A stretch of 64,000 bases of DNA, from positions 1,054,001 to 1,118,000 of the forward strand of contig NZ_CP010976.1 of assembly GCF_000949425.1 (NCBI RefSeq), written 5' to 3'. Origin of the DNA: Paenibacillus sp. IHBB 10380 (lineage in GTDB: Bacteria > Bacillota > Bacilli > Paenibacillales > Paenibacillaceae). Made by a program: the position numbers and the translations under genes. Shown in pieces: positions 8,541 through 16,693 of the stretch. Position 1 is the first letter of the stretch, and each line of letters begins with the position of its first letter. The notes under the pieces were generated by a model, which did no database searches, was not told the DNA's origin, and saw nothing but the letters and a program-made list of their open reading frames with translations.

Positions 8541-9509
8541 TTGAAATTAGGCGTATTTATGGTACTATTCGGTGGGCGTAAATTAGAGGATGCTCTGGAC
8601 TATGTAGCTTCCAAGGGACTCAAGGCTGTTGAGATCGGTACAGGAGGCAATCCAGGTAATGAACACTGTAAACCTGAAGAGCTTTTAAAGGATGCAACAG
8701 CACTCAAGAACTTTAAACATGCAGTAGAGTCACGTGGACTTACAATTAGTGCACTGAGCTGTCATGGTAATCCACTTCATCCTCAGAAGCATCTAGCACA
8801 AGCGGATCATGATGATTTCATCAAGACAGTGGAACTTGCTGAGAAGCTTGAGGTGCCAGTTGTTAATACATTCTCAGGATGTCCTGGAGATCACGAGGAT
8901 GCTAAATATCCGAACTGGCCTGTAGCTCCATGGCCGAATGATTTTCAAGAGGTATTGAAATGGCAATGGGAGAACAAGGTTATTCCTTATTGGACAGAAC
9001 AAGCTAAATTTGCAGCTGACCATCATGTCAAAATCGGTCTAGAGCTTCATGGCGGTTTCTCTGTGCATACACCAGCTACCTTACTTCGTTTACGTGAAGC
9101 AGCTGGCGAAACGATCGGTGCGAACCTTGACCCGAGTCATATGTGGTGGCAAGGCATTGATCCTGTGCAGGCGATCCATATCCTAGGACGTGCTGGAGCA
9201 ATTCACCACTTCCATGCTAAGGATACTTCTATTGATCCAATTAACGTAAATAGATATGGCCTTACGGATATGCAATCCTATGGAAATATGCTGGATCGCG
9301 CTTGGCAGTTCCGCAGCGTAGGCTACGGACACGACAACAAGACGTGGGCAGATATTATTAGTGCATTGCGCTTAGTAGGATATGACTATGTTGTGAGTAT
9401 TGAACACGAGGATGCCCTTATGTCTGTTGAAGAAGGATTCTCCAAAGCGGTTCAGAATCTTCAACAAGTACTTATTGAAGAACCTATTGGAGATATCTGG
9501 TGGGTATAG
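8541..9509 (+). CDS. Sugar phosphate isomerase/epimerase-like TIM-barrel protein
   Basis: This 322-residue PF01261 protein is longer than the first isomerase of the cassette. Candidate metal ligands are seen in GLELHGG, NLDPSHMWWQG, HFHAKD and SIEHED, in the usual barrel order. The TTG start at 8541 is supported by an ideal AAGGAGG 7 nt before it. It is the last gene of the cassette, closed by a terminator. It resembles the group often found next to Gfo/Idh/MocA dehydrogenases; reaction and substrate cannot be assigned. Confidence 0.88.
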   Translation: MKLGVFMVLFGGRKLEDALDYVASKGLKAVEIGTGGNPGNEHCKPEELLKDATALKNFKHAVESRGLTISALSCHGNPLHPQKHLAQADHDDFIKTVELAEKLEVPVVNTFSGCPGDHEDAKYPNWPVAPWPNDFQEVLKWQWENKVIPYWTEQAKFAADHHVKIGLELHGGFSVHTPATLLRLREAAGETIGANLDPSHMWWQGIDPVQAIHILGRAGAIHHFHAKDTSIDPINVNRYGLTDMQSYGNMLDRAWQFRSVGYGHDNKTWADIISALRLVGYDYVVSIEHEDALMSVEEGFSKAVQNLQQVLIEEPIGDIWWV

Positions 9510-9521
9510 ATTATTGATAAA

Positions 9522-9561
9522 GAAAGACGGTTACCTATTAAGGTAGCCGTTTTTCTTTATT
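9522..9561 (+). terminator. Rho-independent terminator
   Basis: ACGGTTACCT and AGGTAGCCGT form a stem with a 4-nt loop, extended by AAAGAAAG/CTTT pairing and ending in TTTTTCTTTAT. It ends the sugar cassette. Confidence 0.85.
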
Positions 9562-9621
9562 GATTTTTGTTTAATTAAACTTTAGTTTAATTTATATATT
9601 TTGAATTGAATGTTTAAAAAC

Positions 9622-9651
9622 ACTATGAAATGTAGTAAAATGAAATATACT
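9622..9651 (+). promoter_or_regulatory. Candidate promoter with inverted repeat before the HxlR gene
   Basis: TATACT at 9646-9651 is a good -10. The inverted repeat ACTA-N7-TAGT (9622-9636) lies just upstream, over the expected -35 region. MarR/HxlR-type regulators with redox cysteines (YodB, CatR) bind similar ACTA/TAGT dyads and repress themselves, so this may be an autoregulatory operator. The repeat is short and could be chance. Confidence 0.3.
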
Positions 9652-9700
9652 AACTAAACGAAAGTTGTTATTAAGCAAAATACAATGAGGTGAAGGTTTT

Positions 9701-10018
9701 ATGGAAAGCAAACCAATGCATTTATGTCCACGTTTTGAGACTGCCTTTTCTTTTCTTGGTAAGCGCTGGAACGGACTTATTATTCAGACATTGATGGATG
9801 GACCTAAACGATTTAAAGATATTTCTAATCTTATCCCTTCAATGAGTGATAAGATGCTCTCTGAGCGGATGAAAGATCTTGAAGGTGGAGGTATTCTTGT
9901 TCGTCATGTATATCCCGAGACACCTGTTCGTATTGAGTATGAATTAACGGATAAAGGTAGAGGTCTTAGAGCGGTTATGCAAGAAGTCCAATTGTGGGCT
10001 GAAAGCTGGGTAGAATAA
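9701..10018 (+). CDS. HxlR-family winged-helix transcriptional regulator
   Basis: This 105-residue protein fits HxlR/DUF24 regulators: winged helix over most of its length, with KRWNGLIIQTLMDGPKRF and the LTDKGRGLRAVM wing. The single N-terminal Cys9 in LCPRFE sits where YodB/CatR-type sensors carry their thiol that reacts with quinones, diamide or aldehydes. GAGGTGAAGG precedes the ATG. Such regulators usually control an adjacent oxidoreductase, and the next frame is indeed the stump of one (10040-10189), so its target may now be missing. Confidence 0.88.
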   Translation: MESKPMHLCPRFETAFSFLGKRWNGLIIQTLMDGPKRFKDISNLIPSMSDKMLSERMKDLEGGGILVRHVYPETPVRIEYELTDKGRGLRAVMQEVQLWAESWVE

Positions 10019-10039
10019 ACGGAAGAGAGGCTGATTTCA

Positions 10040-10189
10040 ATGACAGATATCATCATTATTGGTGCCGGACCCGCAGAAGGCAGCGCAGCTATTTTTAGTG
10101 CCAAAGCAGAGAAGTTCGGAGCAGTATTTGTAGAAGATAAGGTCATTGGAATGACTAGCTTGCTAGAAGGTCCCTTCACGGTTTTGTGA
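10040..10189 (+). pseudogene. Truncated FAD/NAD(P) oxidoreductase stump
   Basis: An ATG at 10040 behind GAGAGG opens a 49-codon frame. Its start is a clear dinucleotide-binding strand and loop, IIIIGAGPAEGSAA, followed by a helix and a VFVEDK strand, as in thioredoxin-reductase-like flavoproteins. The third glycine of the usual GAGPAG is Glu. After about residue 40 the frame runs straight into a terminator hairpin and ends, so more than 80% of the expected protein is absent. The stump sits where an HxlR-controlled oxidoreductase would be. Confidence 0.7.
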
Positions 10190-10206
10190 TGCGGGGCCTT
10201 TTTTGT
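10167..10206 (+). terminator. Terminator overlapping the truncated oxidoreductase
   Basis: AAGGTCCC pairs with GGGGCCTT (one G-U), with an inner TCAC/GTGA stem, then TTTTTTG. The left arm lies inside the truncated reading frame. Confidence 0.8.
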
Positions 10207-10295
10207 TTAAAGTGCATATCTATATGTATCTGCGAAATTAAGTTGTAGTATAATTTGAAGAAATGTGATATTTGGACTAAAGGAGAGTGAAGAAA

Positions 10296-10820
10296 TTGCG
10301 AAAAATTGTACTTTCCCAAGAAACCACTTATGGCATTAGACATATCAAAGAACTTGAAAGTGCTTCGGTTAAAGTTCAGACTATATATGACAAAGCTTCT
10401 GATATGCTACGCCTTTATGTACCCGTATCGAGTGCGTGGAACAGTTCGCTCATAGATGATGATAGCATTATTTATCAAAAATGGATTTATGGTTCCCAAG
10501 GATGGAAGTGTGTAGGAAGTGAGCATCAAAAGACGGATGAGTCGGGTTCGCTACAAGTGAAGTTACCTCATGCAAAATTACAGAGTTTAATCTTACAAAT
10601 GATGATTTGGTCACAATATGAGAAAATCATTTTATTTCACCCCTTACTGGGTCAAGAAGCTTTTTATAGTGGTGAAGAATTAGAGACTATTTCATCTTAT
10701 TTCGTACCTACTTATATGAGTGAGACGCCACTTGTTAAAGGCGGGAAACCTTTTAAGAAGGTTAAAATGTCTTTTCCTGTTTATCAAGAGTGGATATCTA
10801 CGCCAACTTATTCCATTTAA
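10296..10820 (+). CDS. Hypothetical protein
   Basis: A protein of 174 residues from a TTG at 10296, which has AGGAG 10 nt upstream; the GTG at 10287 overlaps the ribosome-binding site. It has no signal peptide and no membrane segment, and is mixed alpha/beta with many aromatic residues. It is monocistronic: a terminator precedes it and a lipoprotein gene follows after 80 bp. I recognise no family. Confidence 0.65.
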   Translation: MRKIVLSQETTYGIRHIKELESASVKVQTIYDKASDMLRLYVPVSSAWNSSLIDDDSIIYQKWIYGSQGWKCVGSEHQKTDESGSLQVKLPHAKLQSLILQMMIWSQYEKIILFHPLLGQEAFYSGEELETISSYFVPTYMSETPLVKGGKPFKKVKMSFPVYQEWISTPTYSI

Positions 10821-10900
10821 TCTGAAGGTAATGAATGAGATGCTCTTTGTTCTCTTTTAAGGTAGAATAAAGAGAGTCTTATTTTCAAGGTGGTGTGCAG

Positions 10901-11635
10901 ATGAGGAAATCATACAAACGGTGTTCTGCTATGTTCTCTTTCATTTTAGTCTTTACTATAGTGTCAGGATGTAGCCCAGATAAGGGTACTGATGTGGTTA
11001 TTCCAATTGTTCGATCGGCAAGTAACTCGTCCGGTATTTCAATTAATATGGAAGGTAATCTTATACCGCCGAATGCAATTAAACAATTGGAACAGAGTTT
11101 AATACCAGGCGTGTCCATAAAGGATGCCTTAACTGCTAGTGGCGTGGTGACTATCTCATCTGAAGGTCATCATATTGAATCGGTTATTGATGTGTCGCTT
11201 GATCCTGGATTAGAGTGGTCTGTGGAGGTTAACGGTAACAATCTTGACAAGGAAAATTGGGATAATAGGCTTCAAGCAGAGGATAACATTAGAATTGCTG
11301 TTCAATTTATAGATGGATCTAAGAGCGGGGATACTCGTTCTGTCGTGATCTTTACAGTAAATGGTGGCATAGTACAGCCCAATATTTCACACTCTTATAT
11401 TAATCCATATTTAGAAGAGCAAAGTATCCGAGAATTGCTGAGAACAACAGGAATAGTAGTGCTTAGTGATAATGGCAAAATCATTCTTATGGTGAACGGT
11501 TATAGTCCAAAGGCTAGTGAAAAATGGATTGTGAAAGTTAATAATAAGACATTGTTGGAGAATGGACTTGATATGAAGCTTCAACCGCAGGATGAAGTCA
11601 AAATTGAGTTAGTAAATAGAGATGATTCTTTGTAA
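10901..11635 (+). CDS. Lipoprotein with two DUF4430-like repeats
   Basis: The ATG at 10901 has AAGGTGG 7 nt upstream (a GTG at 10895 is less likely). The 244-residue protein has a basic N terminus, a hydrophobic core and the lipobox VSGC (Cys24), so it should be anchored on the outer face of the membrane. The mature part shows two similar units, about 60-140 and 155-240. Each has an IKDALTASGVV- or IRELLRTTGIV-like helix, followed by a WSVEVNG or WIVKVNN strand and an L(Q)xxD(E/N)(V/I)(K/R)I end. This resembles the ubiquitin-like DUF4430/transcobalamin C-terminal fold. Function is unknown. Confidence 0.72.
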   Translation: MRKSYKRCSAMFSFILVFTIVSGCSPDKGTDVVIPIVRSASNSSGISINMEGNLIPPNAIKQLEQSLIPGVSIKDALTASGVVTISSEGHHIESVIDVSLDPGLEWSVEVNGNNLDKENWDNRLQAEDNIRIAVQFIDGSKSGDTRSVVIFTVNGGIVQPNISHSYINPYLEEQSIRELLRTTGIVVLSDNGKIILMVNGYSPKASEKWIVKVNNKTLLENGLDMKLQPQDEVKIELVNRDDSL

Positions 11636-11663
11636 GACTACCGCTAGGGGTAGTCTTTTTTGT
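11635..11663 (+). terminator. Rho-independent terminator overlapping the stop codon
   Basis: AGACTACC (which begins in the TAA) and GGTAGTCT form the stem, followed by seven T. Confidence 0.9.
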
Positions 11664-11690
11664 TCTTGTGACATCAAATTGTTTTATTCT

Positions 11691-11732
11691 TTGTGATTGG
11701 AATCACAATGGGTAATTGTATACAGGTGTAAT
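11691..11732 (+). promoter_or_regulatory. FNR/Rex-type box and -10 of ric
   Basis: TTGTGATTGGAATCACAA (11691-11708) is a perfect TGTGA-N6-TCACA dyad. A TGTAAT -10 (11727-11732) is centred 30 bp downstream, which puts the box near -40, the activating position for Fnr. Rex boxes have the same core, so either regulator could use it. Confidence 0.72.
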
Positions 11733-11777
11733 TTGTTAAGTATAGATAGAGCAGGAACACTAGGAGGAATATACGAT

Positions 11778-12494
11778 ATGAGTACACTTTTATTTGATAA
11801 AGAAGATAAGGTCAGTGAGATTGTGATCAAATTTCCGAAGGCAAGTGACTATTTCCGGGATCATAAGATTGATTTCTGCTGCGGTGGAAATCGTCCTCTA
11901 CAAGAGGCGCTTGAAGAACGGGGTTTAGAGTTGAACAGAGTGCTTGATGAACTTCATCATTTAGCAGATAACCATGCCGGTCTTGATCATAACCAAGGAG
12001 AGTCCAATGTTTATGTCGAAATGGACTCAGCGACATTGATACATTATATCGTAAGTAAGCATCATGATTATTTAAGAGAAGAACTTCCTGAGATTCAGAA
12101 AAATGTGACTAAGGTAAATCGAGTTCATGGGCATCATGATCTTCACCTAGTCGAGGTGGAAGAGTTATACACAGCATTGAAGAGTGAATTGCTTGAACAT
12201 ACGACCAAGGAAGAAATTGAAATTTTCCCTCAGATGATGACTTGGGACGAGACTCAGGATTCCTCAAGCGGGAATAAATTAAGAAAGGCTATTTCAGGAC
12301 TGGAGGGTGAGCATGATGAAGCTGGAAACATACTGAAGAAATTACGTGAAATTACGAATGATTTCACACCTCCAGTTAACGCCTGCACAACCTATCGATT
12401 GACGTATGAGCGTCTTGCTGAGTTAGAACGAATGACGTATGAACATGTTCATTTAGAGAACAACATTCTATTCCCACGTTATCCTCAAGCTTAG
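11778..12494 (+). CDS. ric: Ric/ScdA/YtfE-type iron-sulfur cluster repair di-iron protein
   Basis: The 238-residue protein has the N-terminal ScdA_N domain (about 8-60) with the CCGG motif in DFCCGGN. A hemerythrin-like four-helix bundle follows, with iron ligands visible in SKHHDYL, LLEHTTKEE, GEHDEAG and YEHVHLENN. Ric proteins repair Fe-S clusters damaged by NO or peroxide. The ATG at 11778 has AGGAGG 10 nt upstream; upstream in-frame starts overlap the promoter and are rejected. The gene is monocistronic behind an FNR-type box and lies next to nitrite reductase, which makes NO as a side product. Confidence 0.92.
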   Translation: MSTLLFDKEDKVSEIVIKFPKASDYFRDHKIDFCCGGNRPLQEALEERGLELNRVLDELHHLADNHAGLDHNQGESNVYVEMDSATLIHYIVSKHHDYLREELPEIQKNVTKVNRVHGHHDLHLVEVEELYTALKSELLEHTTKEEIEIFPQMMTWDETQDSSSGNKLRKAISGLEGEHDEAGNILKKLREITNDFTPPVNACTTYRLTYERLAELERMTYEHVHLENNILFPRYPQA

Positions 12495-12563
12495 GGAAAA
12501 TAGGTAAGAATAGTTTCCTTTATTTACGGATCTATTCTTACCTATTTTATAAATTCACATTAA

Positions 12564-12627
12564 TTGTGATTATATTCACAATTAATGTGAAATAGATCAC
12601 AATCTAAGATTTTAAATTTGATATAAT
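12564..12627 (+). promoter_or_regulatory. Tandem FNR/Rex-type boxes and -10 of nirB
   Basis: Two perfect TGTGA-N6-TCACA dyads occur at 12565-12580 and 12586-12601, 21 bp centre to centre, on one helix face. A consensus TATAAT lies at 12622-12627, 31 bp from the proximal centre, so the boxes sit near -41 and -62. This is a classical class II activator layout with a second upstream site. Confidence 0.78.
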
Positions 12628-12668
12628 CATATTATAAGGTTTAGGTAAGAAAGGAAGGAGAACTTCTT

Positions 12669-15110
12669 ATGATACAAACAAAAAGAGAAAAACTAGTAGT
12701 GATTGGGAATGGTATGGCGGGCATTAGTGCGGTGGAGCAAATTTTGAAACTAAACCGTTCTTTTGATATTACGGTGTTCGGTAGTGAGCCTCATCCTAAC
12801 TACAATCGGATTATGTTATCTTATGTGCTAGAAGGTAGTAAAACAATCGATGATATCGTTCTTAACGACTGGAATTGGTATGAAGACAATCAAATTACGC
12901 TACACACAGATACTACTGTACTCAAGATCGATGAGGTAAATAAGCAAGTTGTTACAGAAGATGGATTAAGAGTCTCTTACGATAAAGTGATTATCGCAAC
13001 AGGCTCGAATCCTTTTATTCTTCCCGTACCGGGGAGTGATAAGAAGGGTGTAGTTGGCTTCCGGGATATTAATGATTGTAATCAAATGCTCCTAGCTGCT
13101 CAGAAGTATAAGAAAGCTGCAGTTATTGGTGGGGGATTGTTAGGACTAGAAGCAGCTAAGGGTCTTGTGAATCTAGGTATGGATGTAACGGTTGTTCATT
13201 TAATGGAAGATTTGATGGAACGTCAATTAGATCATAGTGCATCGTTGATGCTAAAGAATGAATTGGAACGCCAAGGAATTAAGTTTGCTATGGGCAAACA
13301 AACAGTTGAAGTTATGGGTGAAGAACACGTAAGCGGATTACGCTTCAGTGATGAGAGTACACTTGAGGCACAGCTCGTCGTGATGGCTGTAGGGATTAAA
13401 CCTAACGTAGCTATGGCTAAAGAGAGTGGTATTGATGTAGGCAGAGGTATTCTAGTAGATGATTATATGCTTACATCTATGGATGGCGTATATTCAGTTG
13501 GAGAATGTACTGAACATAGAGGCGTATGCTACGGGCTGGTAGCCCCACTCTTTGAACAAGGGAACGTGTTAGCTAAACACTTATGTGGTGTGGATACTCT
13601 TCCATATGAAGGGTCGGTAGTGTCGACCAAGCTTAAAATTTCTGGGGTTGATGTATTCTCGGCAGGGGAATTTATTGAAGGACCGCAACATACGGTGATT
13701 GCTGCAAAGGACGACTGGAAGAGAACCTATAAGAAAATCCTTCTTCATGATCATGTAATTGTCGGCGCTGTCTTGTTCGGAGATGTGACGGAATCTTCTA
13801 ATTTACAGAAATTAATTAAACAGCAAACACAGATGACAGACGATATTTATGCCACGGTTATGGGTACAGGGTGTTGTGGTGGTGGAGCTAAGAAACAATC
13901 CTCAGTTGAAACGATGGCAGATGATGAGATTGTGTGTGGTTGTAATGGTGTTACCAAGAAAACGATCGTAGACGTTATTACAGATCAGGGATTAACGACT
14001 GTAGACGAAATTAAAGCCTGCACAGGTGCAACTCGCTCTTGCGGGGGATGTAAGCCCGTTGTAGAGCAGATATTGCAATACGTGCTTGGAGATGGTTTCA
14101 AAGTAGCAGCTAAACAAGGGATTTGTGGCTGTACAACAATGGATCGTGATGAGGTCGTAGCGGAAATAAAGGATAAAGGCTTAAGTACGACTCGGGAAGT
14201 TATGAATGTACTTGGTTGGGATAATCCTGAAGGTTGCTCTAAGTGTCGTCCAGCGATCAACTATTATCTAGGAATGATATATCCTGAAACCCATGAGGAT
14301 GAGAGAGAATCCCGGTTTGTTAATGAACGTATGAATGCCAACATTCAGAAGGATGGAACCTACACAGTTGTTCCAAGAATGTACGGGGGGGTAACTACGC
14401 CGGAGGACCTCAAAATAATTGCGGATGTTTCGTTGAAATATAATGTGAAAGTGATCAAAGTTACTGGAGGAACACGCCTCGCTTTAATCGGAGTACAGAA
14501 AGAAGATCTTCCTAAAGTGTGGGAAGAGTTAGATATGCCTTCGGGTTATGCCTATGCCAAATCACTGCGTACGGTTAAAACATGTGTCGGTAATCAATTT
14601 TGCCGATTCGGTACACAGGATTCCATGGGAATGGGGGCTCTACTAGAACGTAAATTTGAGCGTCTCGATCTACCGGCGAAGTTCAAATATGGCGTGAATG
14701 GTTGTCCTCGAAACTGTGCAGAATCATGTACGAAAGATATCGGTATCGTCGGAAATGATGGGGGCTGGGAAATCTTTATCGGGGGTAACGGTGGAATTAA
14801 ATCTCGGATTGCGGATTTGCTCTGTAAAGTGAAAAGTGATGAAGAGTTGATTGAAATCTGCGCTGCTGTCATGCAATACTACCGTGAGACAGGGAAGTAT
14901 CTTGAGAGAACATCGGAATGGGTAGAACGAATGGGCTTAGAGCAGATTCAAGCTGCCATCTTAACTGATCTGGATAACCGTGCAGCTCTTGTTGAACGAA
15001 TTGAAATTGCATTGGAGCAGGTAGAAGAACCGTGGAGAAAAATGTTGAATGATGATAAAACACGGGTTGCTCTTTTTGAGAATAGGAATTCTGTCACAGC
15101 AGGTAAATAA
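12669..15110 (+). CDS. nirB: NADH-dependent assimilatory-type nitrite reductase, large subunit
   Basis: The 813-residue protein reduces nitrite to ammonium in the cytosol. Domain order: FAD/NAD(P) oxidoreductase (about 1-400, GNGMAG and GGGLLGLEAA), two BFD-like [2Fe-2S] domains (about 420-475 and 485-540, each with CGC ... CxxC), then the ferredoxin-like half domain and the siroheme/[4Fe-4S] domain. The latter's cluster cysteines C639, C645, C679 and C683 (Cx5C and Cx3C) are all present. Length matches NasD/NirB. AAGGAAGGAG precedes the ATG. With nirD and nirC it forms an operon behind tandem FNR-type boxes, so its role is likely anaerobic nitrite ammonification or detoxification rather than only nitrogen assimilation. 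Confidence 0.96.
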   Translation: MIQTKREKLVVIGNGMAGISAVEQILKLNRSFDITVFGSEPHPNYNRIMLSYVLEGSKTIDDIVLNDWNWYEDNQITLHTDTTVLKIDEVNKQVVTEDGLRVSYDKVIIATGSNPFILPVPGSDKKGVVGFRDINDCNQMLLAAQKYKKAAVIGGGLLGLEAAKGLVNLGMDVTVVHLMEDLMERQLDHSASLMLKNELERQGIKFAMGKQTVEVMGEEHVSGLRFSDESTLEAQLVVMAVGIKPNVAMAKESGIDVGRGILVDDYMLTSMDGVYSVGECTEHRGVCYGLVAPLFEQGNVLAKHLCGVDTLPYEGSVVSTKLKISGVDVFSAGEFIEGPQHTVIAAKDDWKRTYKKILLHDHVIVGAVLFGDVTESSNLQKLIKQQTQMTDDIYATVMGTGCCGGGAKKQSSVETMADDEIVCGCNGVTKKTIVDVITDQGLTTVDEIKACTGATRSCGGCKPVVEQILQYVLGDGFKVAAKQGICGCTTMDRDEVVAEIKDKGLSTTREVMNVLGWDNPEGCSKCRPAINYYLGMIYPETHEDERESRFVNERMNANIQKDGTYTVVPRMYGGVTTPEDLKIIADVSLKYNVKVIKVTGGTRLALIGVQKEDLPKVWEELDMPSGYAYAKSLRTVKTCVGNQFCRFGTQDSMGMGALLERKFERLDLPAKFKYGVNGCPRNCAESCTKDIGIVGNDGGWEIFIGGNGGIKSRIADLLCKVKSDEELIEICAAVMQYYRETGKYLERTSEWVERMGLEQIQAAILTDLDNRAALVERIEIALEQVEEPWRKMLNDDKTRVALFENRNSVTAGK

Positions 15111-15137
15111 CTGGAGACTTAGGAAAGGAGATTAGAT

Positions 15138-15452
15138 ATGACTATGAACTATTATTTGATCGGATCCGTAGACGAATATTTGATACAGTTAGGTCAGGTA
15201 GTGACCGTTGAGAATCATGAGATAGCCGTCTTTCATACGTCAGATGGAGGGATTTATGCCTTAGAGAACAAGAGCCCTCATCCGAAGGGAGGCCCTTTGG
15301 CGGAAGCGATTGTATCAGGCCATTATATCTATGATCCACTCTATGATTGGAAGATTGATCTTGTAAGTGGGTTGGTTCAAGCGCCTGATAGCGGCAAAGT
15401 AGATACTTATCCTATTATTGTTAATGAACAGGGAGTTCACATTGGTCTCTAG
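15138..15452 (+). CDS. nirD: Nitrite reductase small subunit, Rieske-like fold without cluster ligands
   Basis: The 104-residue protein has the NirD/NasE Rieske-type fold and lies 27 bp after nirB. The usual C-x-H and C-x-x-H cluster ligands are changed to Ser46-Pro-His48 and Asp66-Pro-Leu-Tyr69; only one His remains, while the flanking GGPLAEAIVSG and DWKIDL are intact. It therefore cannot bind a normal Rieske [2Fe-2S] cluster. Cluster-free NirD is known from enterobacteria, so the subunit may still be structural. The start is ATG 15138 behind AAAGGAGAT; an ATG two codons later is possible. Confidence 0.9.
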   Translation: MTMNYYLIGSVDEYLIQLGQVVTVENHEIAVFHTSDGGIYALENKSPHPKGGPLAEAIVSGHYIYDPLYDWKIDLVSGLVQAPDSGKVDTYPIIVNEQGVHIGL

Positions 15453-15504
15453 CTAGATAGGATGAACCAAACGACTACTAAACAGAATCCAGGAGGTGGC
15501 CCTC

Positions 15505-16290
15505 TTGTATACACAAGGTGTAGAAGCCATAGTGGAAGCGGCGGTCAAAAAGAAAGACAAAATGAATGAGAGTTTAATTCGATATACGATTGCAGCTGCA
15601 TTAGCAGGAGCTTATATTGGAATAGGTATCATCTTAATATTTTCCTTGGGAGCCCCACTAGCAGCCATTAAATCACCGTTTCAACCACTGGTAATGGGGG
15701 GCTCCTTTGGAATTGCCTTGACGCTAGTTATTTTCGCCGGTTCAGAATTATTTACGGGAAACAATATGTTTTTTACCATGAGTACTTTAGCAGGGCGAAC
15801 GAGTGTTAAGGATACGGCTAAGAACTGGACAATTGTTTTCTTTGGAAATTTACTTGGGGCTGTACTACTTAGTTTACTCATTCTCGGAACAGGATTGTTC
15901 AAGGATATTTCAGCGGACCATTTGCTATTTGCGGCAACCGCTAAGAAAATGCATTTACCAATGTCTGAATTGTTCTTTCGGGGTATTCTTTGTAACTGGT
16001 TAGTATGTTTAGCAATTTGGATGTCTTCTCGGGCTAAGGACGAAATGGCCAAAATCGCCCTGATCTGGTGGTGTCTATTCGCCTTTATTGCTAGCGGATA
16101 TGAACATAGTGTTGCGAATATGACATTACTCAGTGTAGCGACTTTACTTCCTAATCATCCAGAAACTATTTCCATTGCGGGTTGGTTGCATAATATGATT
16201 CCGGTGACATTAGGTAATATTGTAGGTGGAGGATTATTTGTCGGGATGGCCTATTGGGTTATCTCGCCAGTCCGCAGTAAGAAGAAATAA
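15505..16290 (+). CDS. nirC: Formate/nitrite transporter (FNT) family channel, NirC-like
   Basis: The 261-residue FNT-family membrane protein has about six membrane helices. Visible family segments are the FAGSELFTGNN region after the second helix, the FFGNLLGA helix, GILCNWLVCLAIW and ASGYEHSVANM. It moves nitrite (or formate) across the membrane, and the link with nirBD argues for nitrite. The TTG at 15505 has AGGAGGTG 6-9 nt upstream; a GTG at 15496 lies within that site. It is the last gene of the nirBDC unit, followed by a very strong terminator. Confidence 0.92.
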   Translation: MYTQGVEAIVEAAVKKKDKMNESLIRYTIAAALAGAYIGIGIILIFSLGAPLAAIKSPFQPLVMGGSFGIALTLVIFAGSELFTGNNMFFTMSTLAGRTSVKDTAKNWTIVFFGNLLGAVLLSLLILGTGLFKDISADHLLFAATAKKMHLPMSELFFRGILCNWLVCLAIWMSSRAKDEMAKIALIWWCLFAFIASGYEHSVANMTLLSVATLLPNHPETISIAGWLHNMIPVTLGNIVGGGLFVGMAYWVISPVRSKKK

Positions 16291-16351
16291 AACATCATTG
16301 AAATGACCAACCAATAAATAATAAGTGATTGAATACGATGTATTCTATTAA

Positions 16352-16407
16352 TGGATGAGTAATGCAAGTGGGGATATCCCCATTTGCATTACTCATCCTC
16401 TTTTGTT
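16352..16407 (+). terminator. Strong terminator after nirC
   Basis: A stem of about 20 bp (GGATGAGTAATGCAA and complement, then TGGGG/CCCCA around ATAT) ends in CTCTTTTG. Confidence 0.88.
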
Positions 16408-16693
16408 TTGTAAAGGTGAGGGTTCATCACCACCAAGGTAGCTACTATCCACCATACCCGTTGATCAATGCTAATCCAATCCTAACGTGACAAGAATGTA
16501 ACATTCCCCTCCTGCCTGTCATCTGAATCGAACGACAGTGCCAGATGTAAACAATACAATAAGTGTATACGAATTGCCTGTTCAATCTGGCTTGGTTAAC
16601 CCTGTCTTAGGTCTGAATACAGCTGCAGTTCTTCGAATATGATTGTTGGTTTTACCAAGTTACAATTAAACGAAAGCAAGGAGAGGATTTTAG
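16408..16693 (+). other. Intergenic region with a possible coding remnant
   Basis: The 286 bp before the serine hydrolase gene hold no complete gene. The stretch 16502-16642 is open, has no start codon of its own, and ends with a peptide (ELPVQSGLVNPVLGLNTAA, then a stop) that looks like a real protein C terminus. It may be the tail of a deleted gene at the left edge of the GC-rich insert. No family is recognised. Confidence 0.3.

Noticed and set aside
11697..11777. Longer N-terminal extension of Ric
   Set aside because: It would overlap the FNR-type box and -10. The ATG at 11778 has an ideal AGGAGG and gives the family N terminus.
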